Of a DNA stretch of 64,000 nucleotides, positions 50,114 through 60,511 are shown piece after piece. Position numbers and translations under genes: made by a program. The DNA comes from Megaustenia siamemsis. Lineage: Eukaryota > Mollusca > Gastropoda > Stylommatophora > Ariophantidae. The stretch's first letter is position 1, and each line of letters opens with the position of its first letter. The stretch is taken from positions 41,128,779-41,192,778 of the forward strand of contig JAVIAB010000008.1 of assembly GCA_032433765.1 (NCBI GenBank). Reading direction: 5' to 3'. The notes beneath the pieces are model-generated. The model made no database searches, had not been told where the DNA came from, and saw only the letters and a list, made by a program, of their open reading frames with translations.

Positions 50114-50400
50114 GAGGAAACAATGAAAGAGACAGACAGACACAAGCAGTACAGAGACAATGAGAGTGAGAGATAGAGGCAGACCAACTCAACCCAACCA
50201 AACAAAAGAAGAGAAGAATAAGTAAAGAGAATAAAAAGCGATGGAAATGAGAAGAGAAGTGATGGAAGAGAGAAAAGAAGCGATGGAAAGGCAAAGATAA
50301 TGGAAGGAAAAGAGAAGAAACAGAAGTCATTGAGAAGAAAAGACATGAGTTGAGAAGATTAGGAGAGATTAGTAGAATAGAAAGTGAATCAAACGTTAAG
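50071..50400. other. Purine-rich low-complexity sequence
   Basis: AGAAAGAAAG repeats at 50,084-50,112 and AG-rich text to about 50,400. Long minus-strand open frames here reflect composition only. No gene recognised. Confidence 0.6.
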
Positions 50401-50688
50401 AGAATGGGGGAGGGGGTGAGAAAAATAGTGGTGGAGAAAGGGATGAGACAGTGTAAAAAAAATTAAAACAATTCTTGATAGAAAACTGGTTACTGAAAGA
50501 CTGGACAAGGACTAGTAACATCATTTTAAAAGCAAGAGGAATGTATGTCACCAGTACATACATAGACACATTTGAAAAGCGGTGATCATAATGTATTAGT
50601 AACACGATGGGGGTAAATTCTTGACTGGAAGAGAAGCAAAAATCTATAACAAAACACAGAGCAAAAAGAGGTTATAATCTAGACAGTG

Positions 50689-50764
50689 CAGAATGGCGCT
50701 CCATGGTAGCCAACCTTCGTTGCGGAGACGGCACTCAATGATGATGATGATGATGATGATGATG
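50689..50764 (+). mobile_element. LINE family B, 76-bp insertion
   Basis: Only the last coding bases (AEWRSMVANLRCGDGTQ-like) and a long TGATGATGATG tail, between 13-bp duplications AATCTAGACAGTG (50,676-50,688 and 50,765-50,777). Confidence 0.92.
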
Positions 50765-51148
50765 AATCTAGACAGTGACCTACAGGTTGTAAGAGACAAC
50801 ACCGCAGACAGAAGAACTAGATGAACTTCTACGTGACAAAATGATTAAGTAGCGGAAGGTCTGATTCCTTCTGTCAACATTAGCCCAAGTTGATAGTACC
50901 ATGGCCCAGTCTTATGCTGATACGGCATAAACGTATTCTAGTCTCAAGGCTAACAAATAGCAGCTCTACAGGACTGGATAAACAGGGCTATCAAAGATAT
51001 GAATACAGCTTTTTTGGGTGCTAATGGAAGGTGCTTTAAAGTAAGGGACATTGAGAGAACTAAGTTAAGGAACTTTTAGGTGTATTCATGGTATGACAAT
51101 TGTAAAACTATTAAAGGTATGAAATTGGTAACGGTATTAATGGCAAGG

Positions 51149-51405
51149 GGGAGCCGCGATAGCTCAGTGGTTTGTGAACTGGACTACAAAGGACAAGAGG
51201 TCGAGTTTGATCCTGATCGGTGGCTTCCGAGTTCAACCAGCCTTAAATGGGTACCGGATTTTTTTTATGTGAAAGTAAAGCGATACGGGCGTACTATCGA
51301 CCACATTACCCAAAAAAATCATTACTGAAGGTCTGTAAGATGTATGGTCACTAACACCATATTCCCTATACGCCCCTTGGCATGACGGGGCTCTTTACTT
51401 TACTT
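51149..51405 (+). mobile_element. tRNA-derived SINE copy
   Basis: Plus-strand full copy: GGAGCCGCGATAGCTCAGTG at the start and TTTACTTTACTT at the end. The flanks TATTAATGGCAA and TATTAATAGCAA are a likely 12-bp duplication with one mismatch. Confidence 0.92.
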
Positions 51406-51562
51406 GCTTTATTAATAGCAATTTGGATTTTTTGTTTGTTTTTATTTAAAGGTATGCATGGATATTAAAAGTATGGATATAACTTATGTGAGTACTAATT
51501 GAAATTAATTTAAAGTAAGGACTATTCAAGAGTATTAATGTGTAACGGTATTAATGGCAAGG

Positions 51563-51588
51563 AGGAGCCGCGATAGCTCAGTGGTTAC
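51563..51588 (+). mobile_element. SINE head fragment
   Basis: Only AGGAGCCGCGATAGCTCAGT and a few more bases of the SINE head. It is preceded by the same GTAACGGTATTAATGGCAAG as the copy at 51,149, so it probably arose by local duplication of that SINE's left border rather than by retroposition. Confidence 0.75.
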
Positions 51589-51600
51589 ATGTAACCTATT

Positions 51601-52641
51601 AAAAAACAACTTATAGACTGCCTAAAATATATACATAAAGATGGCAGACATGCGAATTATATGTAATTTATTCTGGGAGCAAACAGCAATAATAAAATAT
51701 AACACAGAGAACTCTACACCCATTGATATAAAAAGGAGTAAGACTGGGATGCATCCTATGACCGAGCTTGTTCAATCTGAAAACTCAGTAAATCTTTAAA
51801 AACATCACCGAGATTAATGGGACATGGAAAGATAATCAATAACCTAAGATATGTTGATGATACTGTTTTACTAGCAGAAAATCCTAAATATCTACATCAA
51901 TTATTTAATGAAATAAACATGACAAGAAAGAGATATAGATTACATATGAATATCAAAAAGATTAAAACTACGATCATAAACAAAGATAATACTCAAACCT
52001 ACAAGAGGATATTAAAATTGAATGAATACACCTGGAGACAGTTCATAACTACAACTACCTTGGACTTACTATAACCATGGATGAAAAATGTACAACTGAA
52101 ATAAACAAAAGAATAGGAATGGCAAAAGGTAATTTTAATGCCAGGAAAAATATACTAACATCAAAACAAATTATACCATGGCTAAAACTAAGAATAGCAA
52201 AATGTGTATCTTCTCAACATTCCTGTATGGTGTAGAAACATGGACATTAGACCACACACACACACAAAAAAACAGAAAGAAAATAGAAGCCTTTGAAATG
52301 TTCATTTATAGAAGAATAGGTAGAATTGGATGAAAAGAAAACAAACGATGAAGTTTTAAAACAACTAAAAATGAAAAGAGAACTACTAAACACAATTCAA
52401 ACAAGACAAATGCGATTTTGGGGTCATGTTACAAGACACAGCAGCCTACTAAAGGTAATCGTGGAGGGGAAAATACAAGGTAAAAGAGGCAGAGGCAGAC
52501 CAAGACTAATATGGACGAGTAACATCACAAGATGGACAAGTCAGCCTATGACAATCTGCACCATCAAAACAAGCGACAGAGCGGAATGGGTCTCCATGGT
52601 AGCCAACCTTCCTTGTGCAGACGGCACTTAATGATGATGAT
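51601..52641 (+). mobile_element. LINE family B, 1.0 kb
   Basis: Plus strand: INNLRYVDDTVLLAENPKYL (YADD changed to YVDD), KKTNDEVLKQLKMKRELLNT, RFWGHVTRHSSLLKVIVEGK and KRGRGRPRLIWTSNITRWTS, then an ATGATGATGA tail. Several frame changes. 9-bp duplication TAACCTATT (51,592-51,600 and 52,642-52,650). Confidence 0.92.
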
Positions 52642-52650
52642 TAACCTATT

Positions 52651-53088
52651 CATGAGAAGAGGAAAGTTAAGTCAGGGTATGTGGTTTACAACTGGCAAAA
52701 TACAGGGAAAGAGATACCGTGAACGACAAAGAGAGAAGATGCTTGAAAGCTTGGTGTCATGACACGGTAAACAGTCAACAACATAAATAATACGATGCAC
52801 TGGGGATAGATCACTGGGGATTTTGGAATCCCCAGGGGAAAAGACAAAGAGGAAGACCAAGGAATTCTTGGGAAAGACAGATAGAAGCAGAGATGAAGAT
52901 GATGGGGAAGACATGGAATAATCATAAAAGAATGGCAAAAAAACAGAACGACTTGGAAAGTATTTGTTGAAGACCTATGCTCCACTGGGAGCTAAAAAGG
53001 TAGAAGAACAAGACTGTGGATAGATAATTGAGCAACGACATAATCACCTACGCCAACCGGTATGGCACATTGTGATGATGTAACTTAT
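52651..53088 (+). mobile_element. LINE family C, 3' end, split by fragment I
   Basis: CATGAGAAGAGGAAAGTTAA through DRERQREKMLESLVS, then after a 201-bp insertion CACCTACGCCAACCGGTATG and a GATGATG tail. The two halves join at ACTGTGGATAGAT. Confidence 0.9.
52812..53012 (+). mobile_element. LINE fragment I tip nested in family C
   Basis: 201-bp copy of the 3' end seen at 38,000-38,200 (PRGKDKEEDQGILGKDR-like text and CTATGCTCCACTGGGAGCTA). Flanked by ACTGGGGATAGAT and ACTGTGGATAGAT (52,799-52,811 and 53,013-53,025), a 13-bp duplication with one difference. Confidence 0.88.
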
Positions 53089-53143
53089 ATCGGTATTAAA
53101 TGTTCTAGGGCACTAAACCTATAAGAGCTCTGCACTAACAACA

Positions 53144-53404
53144 AGGGAGCCGCGATAGCTCAGTGGTTAGTGAACTGGACTACAAAGGACAAAAGGTAGG
53201 GTTCGATCCCAACCGACGGCTTTCGGTTCACCCATCATTTAATGGATACCGGATTTTTTTCTGGGAAAGTAAAGTGGCACGGGCGTAATACCGACCACAT
53301 TACCCCAAAAATCATGTGCTGAAGGTCTGTAAAATTTATGTTCACTAACACCATATTCCCTATACGCCACTTGGCGGGACGGGGGTACTTTACTTTTTTT
53401 TTTT
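53144..53404 (+). mobile_element. tRNA-derived SINE copy
   Basis: Plus-strand full copy with poly-T tail; CACTAACAA on both sides (53,132-53,140 and 53,408-53,416) is the target duplication. Confidence 0.93.
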
Positions 53405-53478
53405 CTTACACTAACAATAGCAATAACATTATGAAGGCACGTAAAACCGTAAAAATTAAAACTACACAGAAACACATC

Positions 53479-53561
53479 ATATGGTAGATAGGCGGCAGGA
53501 ACCATTGAAGGCTATGTCTGAAAAGTGTTCCTTCTTGCAGTTTCCTCATATTCCAAGTCCG
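53479..53561. repeat. Segment shared with the 61-63 kb transposon
   Basis: ATATGGTAGATAGGCGGCAG through CCTCATATTCCAAGTCC is about 90% identical to 62,070-62,152. An interspersed repeat of unknown type. Confidence 0.7.
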
Positions 53562-53727
53562 GCTTGTTGCAGGAGCTACTGAGTTAAGTGCTCTGTGCAC
53601 ACCGTGAACTGTATGTCTCATCCGTTTTGATCCTGTTTCGATATCCCGCTTGTTTACGATGAATGATAATATCGTATGACAAGGAACAGTTGGCTGTAGT
53701 CACTTTCTGCGCGGTTTCGCCTTATGT

Positions 53728-53890
53728 CTTTTGACGTGTGCTGAGACTGCTAAGATGGGGACTACAGTTACCTTTCTTTGTTTGGGAGATGTGTTAGTAA
53801 TTCGGATGATTCCACTGGCACGGGCGGTTGAGCAATTATGGATTTTAATTCGTTTGCAGTGATACCGGGGCCTTCCATAACCAATAACAA
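53728..53890 (-). repeat. Short repeat K with 36-codon ORF
   Basis: Minus strand ATG at about 53,877, then EGPGITANELKSIIAQPPVP and VESSELLTHLPNKER before a stop. Matches 55,746-55,893 (inserted with a clean target duplication) and 32,219-32,385. Function unknown. Confidence 0.75.
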
Positions 53891-54236
53891 CACATCATAC
53901 CAGTGTACTATAGTCCTAGGAATAGACACAAACAGCTTTTTAGTAAAGCTAACAAACATTACCATCAAGTACAGTGCCTGCTGGCATAGATGAACATGTC
54001 ACTCCACAACTTTCTATTTCTACAAATGAGTCCATTTTCTTGACTTCCTACCACAGCTAACAATATGGAGAATTATTATTCTTATTATTTCATTTTAAAA
54101 CAATTTCACTGAAGCTCGACATTATGTTACGCCTATACTTATTATTTGGGCAATCAACACTGAAATGCAAGTATATAAATATGTGTGCATTCATAAATAT
54201 ATGGAGCTGTTAAAACTGCTTTATATTTGTAATAAT

Positions 54237-54437
54237 ATTTTTTTTTCTTTTTCTCTTTCTCACTGGTACCGAAAAGGTGTCGTGGTTATATCATTTGTCG
54301 TTCTTGCGCTGCTCGAACTGTCTGAATTAGTGATTTTCCTTTGTTGTTACATGTCTCTGTCACTGCATCTATCCAACCATCTTCTTCTGGGTCTTCCTCT
54401 TGGTCTTTTTCCGTGCATTCTCGAGAAGAACGTCCTG
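54237..54437 (-). mobile_element. LINE family E, 3' end
   Basis: Reverse complement of the last 200 bases of the full-length E element: GAATGCACGGAAAAAGACCA, then RGRPRRRWLDR-like codons, then the AACGACAAATGATATAA end. No other part of the element is present. Confidence 0.88.
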
Positions 54438-54539
54438 TAATAATAATACACTACCTAAATATTGCAACCAGATCTTACCTATTAACGTTGCTCAATATTC
54501 CTTCACATAGCTTATTAAATAGACAAATTAACAATATTT

Positions 54540-54605
54540 ATCATCATCATGTACTACTACAATCTTCTATCCACAGTGCATCGTGTAAATTCTGTACAAT
54601 ATGTC
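54540..54605 (-). mobile_element. LINE family C scrap
   Basis: TCATCATCATGTACTACTAC and CAATCTTCTATCCACAGTGC are the reverse complement of the family C 3' end. Internally deleted. Confidence 0.6.
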
Positions 54606-54609
54606 TAGT

Positions 54610-55298
54610 ATTGTTTAATTTATAAAGAGAGAATTGATCACTGATATTCACTCCGAAAGCAACAAAAGAACTTATTGAAACAACATGAATTAACAGCACC
54701 AACAACAGATGTGAAGTGTTATTCTCTGCTACACTCACTTCTAATAAAGACGACGTCCCTGACACTAAGTTTTCTCTCCTTTGTCGTGAAAAGAGTTCAC
54801 CACTACAACTTCAGTTTCAAGTCTCAGCTACAGCTAATATCGACACGGATACGCCTGACCTGGAGTGGGCCAAAGTTCGTTAAGTGTCAAGAATATTGTA
54901 GAGAAATGATGAGTGGGGAAAATGCTGACAAAGGTCTCTTTGGACCTTGAACAAAGGCGAAATGGCTGATCTAACCAGATTACGTCTCCGTGCACCAGAG
55001 CTGTGTTTATAACAGATAAACCAAACCTTGTATTATGACTTCTATATTGATCAATTTCTCAGAAATCATATCGGACACAATAATTATTCTTGGAAATGAC
55101 AGCCCACGCAATGTCATAAAATGTAAACATGTGTAAGTTATTATTATTATTTTTTTATATTACAACTTATCACGCAGTAATACACAACGTTATTTATTAC
55201 ATTAAGTGTTCAAGTAAATATTTATTAGGCCCACGTTACAGGAGAAATAAACAGCCTGACAAATGACATTAACGTCTGTTGAACTAACAGATAACAAT
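54610..55298. other. Unassigned sequence
   Basis: No gene or repeat family recognised. The open plus-strand stretch 54,675-54,950 (91 codons) resembles nothing I know and has no splice or codon signal that persuades me. Confidence 0.4.
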
Positions 55299-55302
55299 CA
55301 CC

Positions 55303-55672
55303 GTCATCATCATAAAGTACCGGGCCTGCTGGCGTAGGTGATCATGTTTCTCCACAACTTTCGATGTCGATAGTTATTTATCATTTCTTTTATTGACCTT
55401 CTGCCAAGCCATTCTCTTAAGCTGTCTGGTATTTTTTCTCTTTGCTTCCCTCTATCTCTTCGTCCCTCAATTTTTCCAGTTGTTACAATATATTCAAGTT
55501 GTTCTCTTCTCATTACATGGCCAAAAAATGATGATTGTTTCTTCCTAATATTGGAAATTAGCTCTCTTTTTGCTTTGACCTCTTTCAGAACATCTTCATT
55601 ACTCTTCTTAGCTGTCCATGGTATTCTCAACATTCTTCTGTAAAACCACATTTCTACAGCCTCCAGTGATTT
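55303..55672 (-). mobile_element. LINE family A, 3' end
   Basis: Minus strand: MWFYRRMLRIPWTAKKSNED, FFGHVMRREQLEYIVTTGKI and LWRNMITYASRPGT, then a TGATGATG tail. Open throughout these 113 codons, so a fairly young copy. Confidence 0.93.
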
Positions 55673-55745
55673 TGATGTGATTTAGTCGTATACAAATAAT
55701 GCTTGTACTTTGACGACATATTTTATCATTAGCAACAAGACAATT

Positions 55746-55893
55746 GTAAGCTGTACTGAGACTGCTACAATGGGGACTAGAGTTACCTTTCTTTGTTTGG
55801 GAGATGAGATATTAATTCGGATGATTCCACTGGCGCGGGCGGTTGAGCAATTATGGATTTTAATTCGTTTGCAGTGATACCGGGGCCGTCCAT
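55746..55893 (-). mobile_element. Repeat K as a 148-bp retroposed unit
   Basis: Exactly 148 bases between two copies of AACAAGACAATT (55,734-55,745 and 55,894-55,905). Minus strand starts ATGGACGGCCCCGGTATCAC and encodes 36 codons (GITANELKSIIAQPPAPVES region) to a TAA, followed by about 36 bases. No poly-A or simple tail. Confidence 0.8.
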
Positions 55894-56116
55894 AACAAGA
55901 CAATTATTTTTTTCAAAATTACCCTCATACTATTTTTTTTAAAAACCGACCTGAGCTTTGGTTTTTATTTATACGTATTGAATATAGTAGTTTATATCGA
56001 CGCTTCAAGAGCCAAGTGAAATAGACTGGCAAGTCCGATCTGGCGCTCGGACCGCCATTTGGCCATCACTGTCCAGGTCTACACTGTTCATTTTGTCTGA
56101 TCGTACTACCTGAATC

Positions 56117-56510
56117 ACATTTAAGGAAAAATCAATATATGTGAGATGCGATGCTTGAGAAAAGTAACAAACAACACAAGAAGAGATAGAATACCAAATG
56201 AGACCATAAGAAAAGTGGTAGGAACAAAACCCTGCCAAGAATATATAGAACAACAACAATTTAAATGGTTGGGCCACCTGGTCAGAATGAATCCTCACCA
56301 ATCACCATCAAGGGCGTTCTTCTCGAGAATGCATGGGAAAAAGACCAAGAGGAAGACCCAGAAGAAGATGGATAGATACAGTGACAGAGACATGTAACAA
56401 CAAAGGAAAATCACTAATTCAGACAGTCCGAGCAGCTCAAGAACGACAAATGATATAACTACGACACCTTCTCGGTATCAGTGAGAAAGATAAAAGAAGA
56501 AGAAAGAAGA
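56117..56510 (+). mobile_element. LINE family E, 3' end
   Basis: Matches 15,655-16,038 closely: MRCLRKVTNNTRRDRIPNET, KPCQEYIEQQQFKWLGHLVR and NPHQSPSRAFFSRMHGK, one frame change, then the AGAAGAAG tail. Confidence 0.93.
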
Positions 56511-56859
56511 TGTATTACCTGAAATGCTGTTCCTCTTCCGTATAAATCATGTTGTTTATTTGTAAACAGCAAGTCCTGTAAAACATTCGTCCAGCTCTCA
56601 CGCGTGGCTGTATGTTTTAACCAGCAATTAAACGTACAGGAAATCTAGCATCTCTTATCGACAGTGGTAATAAACTACAAGGAGCGATTCTGTGCAAATC
56701 TGAGAAAAGTCTCGCTCAACAAAAAACCACTGATGTGAAACATGGAAAATATAACTCGACCCAAGCAGAGACTACATTACCAACGAGAAAGTTAGTTAAA
56801 TCATGACAAAAAAAGCATCTGCTCACACTCACAAAAGAATTTCTTACAGCAGACAGGAA

Positions 56860-57130
56860 AATAGTACATTATTTTTAGAAGAATATCTTACAGCAGACAG
56901 GAAAATAGTACATTATTTTTAGAAGAATATCTTACAGCAGACAGGAAAATAGTACATTATTTTTAGAAGAATATCTTACAGCAGACAGGAAAATAGTACA
57001 TTATTTTTAGAAGAATATCTTACAGCAGACAGGAAAATAGTACATTATTTTTAGAAGAATATCTTACAGCAGACAGGAAAATAGTACATTATTTTTAGAA
57101 GAATATCTTACAGCAGACAGGAAAATAACA
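56860..57130. repeat. 44-bp tandem repeat, about six units
   Basis: Unit AAGAATATCTTACAGCAGAC then AGGAAAATAGTACATTATTT plus TTAG, nearly perfect. Confidence 0.95.
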
Positions 57131-57360
57131 CAGTACCTTTTGGAAAATGTCTTACATTGGATAAGGAAATAATACAATATTTTGTACACAAGGAAATATT
57201 TGTGTACGGACTTATGAGGATCTAACGGCCCAGCCAAAATGATAGTACAGGGAACGGTGAAAGGTGGGAGGGTCAGAAAGAAGAGCATATGAACTGATTA
57301 CGTCACTGACTGGACGTCGAAAATACCCAGAAACAAAGTGTGGGTGTGACGTATCGTGAA

Positions 57361-57667
57361 CAACTTTACATGCTGTTGTCCAGACGGTTCCCCGAGGATT
57401 AGACAGGCCAGTCCGTCATGGGAGGTTCGATAATTAGCAACTTTACAGGCTGGTGTCCAAATGGTTCCCCGAGGATTAGACAGGCCAGTCCGTCATGTCA
57501 GGTTCGATAATTAGCAACTTTACATGCTGGTGTCCAAATGGTTCCGTGAGGATTAGACAGGCCAGTCCATCATGGGAGGTCTGATAATTAGCAACTTTAC
57601 AGGCTGGTGTCCAAATGGTTCCGTGAGGATTAGACAGGCCAGTCCGTCATGGGAGGTTCGATAATTA
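57361..57667. repeat. 77-bp tandem repeat, four units
   Basis: Unit AACTTTACAGGCTGGTGTCC, AAATGGTTCCCCGAGGATTA, GACAGGCCAGTCCGTCATGG and GAGGTTCGATAATTAGC. Confidence 0.95.
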
Positions 57668-58620
57668 GCTTCTTTACGTTTCAACTTATGCGGAGAAAAT
57701 TGCATTTGTTTACACACACACACACACATATGCACGCGCAACCATGCATATATTAAATGAGAGACATTAACAGGAGTGTGTTCAACCACAGACATCTATA
57801 GTTTTGCTAAGGCCTGCGGGAAATGTGTGAAGTCTTTCAGCTACGCGAGACAGAAGATAACAGACGTCATTTTACCCACAACTGCGCCTGCTAGAAAGCT
57901 GAAAACGTTACAAACATTCGGTGAGTCCTTTCAGCGTGCGAGCCTTATTAACACTGTCTATGTCTGTGATTTAACCCCTGATCTAAGTTCAATGATAAGC
58001 ATATATGCTCGCTGCTATCTCCTGTATTTAAAAAAAAAAAAAAATGAGCCCCCATAAGGGTGTCAGGTGTGCAAAAAAAAAAATATTTTTTGTCACTAAT
58101 TAATTTGCTCACCATATCCGTCTGACTTCCAGTAGTCCACATCGTGGCGACAAAATCAAATAATGTCCATTGTAGTGGGGCTGACATTCTCACCATATCA
58201 CACGAGCATATAAGTCACATAACAGAAGCGATGGGTACTGTTATCACAGCCGTGTTGCAAACTGTACCACATTCAACTTCTTTTAAGTGCTTTCGAAACA
58301 AACACAACCACAATCGACGAATATATCTGTAAGACATGGCCAATAATAGCGCTATTTTGTTATGTTTAATTTGTCACATTTTTCAATGCTATTTTGAAAC
58401 GAACCAATCTGTTCGTAGGAGAGTTCATAAACTAATCTTGACTTCATATTTACTTATGCCATATTGTCTCGTTTTCATGTGCCTCTTTAAAATACTTTAA
58501 GTATTTTCGCGTATTGTTATTTCAAGTATTATTAAGTAATATCACTGAAAAAGAAGGGGGGGGGGCATTTTAAAACTTATTAAATAGTCCTCACTACCGT
58601 AAAAATGTAATTTCAATATC
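57668..58620. other. Unassigned upstream sequence
   Basis: A (CA)n run at 57,713-57,727, poly-A runs near 58,030 and 58,075, and a poly-G run at 58,557-58,565. No gene or repeat family recognised. The phosphatase 5' exon could be here but shows no mark I can defend. Confidence 0.4.
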
Positions 58621-58629
58621 CAGAATATA

Positions 58630-58920
58630 TTCATCATCATCATGTGCCATACCGGTTGGCGCAGGTGATCATGTCCGTCCACAATCTTCTATCCACCTTG
58701 CATCGTATCAGTTCTGTTGTTGACTGTTTTCCGTGCCATGGCATCAAGCTATCAAGTATTTTCTCTCTTCCCCTGTATTTTGCCTGTTGTAACCAAGTAT
58801 TCCAACTTTCCTCTTCTCATGATGTGCCAGAAAAATGTTGATTGTTTCTTTCTGATGTCTCTTAGGAGCTACCTTTTTGTGTTGGCCTCTTTGAGAATTT
58901 CCTCGTTGGTCTTTTCCACA
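58630..58920 (-). mobile_element. LINE family C, 3' end (first of a pair)
   Basis: Minus strand C-terminal coding end with tail ATGATGATGA. It has a deletion in the RDRG region. It lies directly before a second C copy in the same orientation. Confidence 0.88.
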
Positions 58921-58929
58921 ATATATTCA

Positions 58930-59385
58930 TCATCATGTGCCATACCGGTTGGCGTAGGTGATCATGTCCCTCCACAATCTTCTATCTACAGTGCATCGTA
59001 TCAGTTCTGTTGTTGACTGTTTTCCATGCCATGACACCAAGCTATCCAGTATTTTCTCTCTTTGTCGTCCGCGATCTCTCTTTTCTTTTCTTTTGCCAGT
59101 TGTAACCAAGTATTCCAACTTTCCTGTTCTCATGATGTGCCCGAAAAATGTTGATTGCTTCTTTCTGATGTTTTTTAAGAGCTCCCTTTTTGTGTTGGCC
59201 TCTTTGAGAACTTCCTCATTGGTCTTTTTAGCTGTCCAGGGAACTTTCAACATTCTTCTGAGAAACCCCATTTCTATGGCCTCTAATCGTCTTTTCATTT
59301 GTTTGTCTACTGTCCATGATTCGCTTCCATAGGTCAGAATTTATTCTATATAGCACCGATGAACTCTCTTTCTCATTTTATTGAC
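58930..59385 (-). mobile_element. LINE family C, 3' end (second of a pair)
   Basis: Minus strand open for 121 codons: MKRRLEAIEMGFLRRMLKVP, KKQSTFFGHIMRTGKLEYLV and SLVSWHGKQSTTELIR, to LWRDMITYANRYGT. AATATATT occurs left of copy 1, between the copies and right of copy 2. Confidence 0.92.
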
Positions 59386-59540
59386 ATAGAATATATTACT
59401 GATTTTTAAAAAAACTTATATTATAGTTTAGTCTCCGGTTGTCCAAGATGCCAATGTGTTTTAATTTCGGAACGTGGATTATTAGACACAAGTGAATCTA
59501 AAAATGTTTCTATTTAGATATAAATATATAGGATTTTTAA

Positions 59541-60045
59541 GTTGTGGCCCATTCAACTAGTAGGACACGTTCACAAATTGTGTTCTATTCGACTAGTAGG
59601 ACACGTTCACAAGTTGTGTTCTATTCGACTAGTAGGACACTTTCACAAGTTTTACTTTATTCGACCAGTAGGACACGTTCACAAGTTGTGTTGTATGCGA
59701 CTAGTAGGACACGTTCACAAGTTGTGTTGTATGCGACTAGTAGGACACGTTCACAAGTTGTGTTCTATGCGACCAGTAGGACACGTTCACAAACTGTGTT
59801 CTATTCGACTAGTAGGACACGTTCACAAGTTGTGTTCTATTCGACTAGTAGGACACGTTCACAAGTTGTGTTCTATTCGACCAGTAAGGCACGTTCACAA
59901 GTTGTGTTCTATTCGACCAGTAGGACACGTTCACAAGTTGTGTTCTATTCGACCAGTAAGGCACGTTCACAAGTTGTGTTCTATTCGACCAGTAGGACAC
60001 GTTCACAAGTTGTGTTCTATTCGACTAGTAGGACACGTTCAGAAA
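59541..60045. repeat. 36-bp minisatellite, 14 units
   Basis: Unit GTTGTGTTCTATTCGACTAG then TAGGACACGTTCACAA. The length is a multiple of three and lacks stops in two plus frames, which gives open frames of about 180 codons (12-residue repeats). Nothing supports translation. Confidence 0.95.
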
Positions 60046-60143
60046 AGGCTTATGTTAGAAAGCGACAAATAGACCGTAAACTGATCGAATATGACACTTA
60101 GCGATCACACCCGTAGGGAAACATCGACCGGCCGCCTCCTCCT

Positions 60144-60166
60144 CCTCTCCCCCCCCCCCCCCCCGA
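60144..60166. repeat. Poly-C run
   Basis: About 17 C residues after a CTCCTC stretch. Confidence 0.9.
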
Positions 60167-60253
60167 CGTGTATTTTAAGTTAAGCTCAACTTACGCCATT
60201 GTAGGTCGACAAGGGATAAAGAGTCTTATGTTCAGAGAAACTACAGAACATGG

Positions 60254-60511
60254 TAAAAGTAAAGTGCCCCCGACACGCCAAGTGGCGTATAGGGAATATG
60301 GTGTTAGTGACCATAATTTTTACAGATCTTCGGCACATGATTTTTGGGGGTAATGTGGTCGGTATTACGCCCTTGCCGCTTTACTTTCTCCAGAAAAAAA
60401 TCCGGTACCCATTAAAGGCTGGGTGAACCCGGAAGCCGTCAGTTGCGATCGAACTTTATCTCTTGTCCTTTGTAGTCAAGTTCACTAACCACTGAGCTAT
60501 CGCGGCTCCCA
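60254..60511 (-). mobile_element. tRNA-derived SINE copy
   Basis: Minus-strand full copy. AACATGG on both sides is a short target duplication. Its head abuts the start of the LINE that follows. Confidence 0.92.

Noticed and set aside
54675..54950. 91-codon plus-strand open frame as a host exon
   Set aside because: No recognisable domain and no convincing splice context; the surrounding sequence is repeat-rich.
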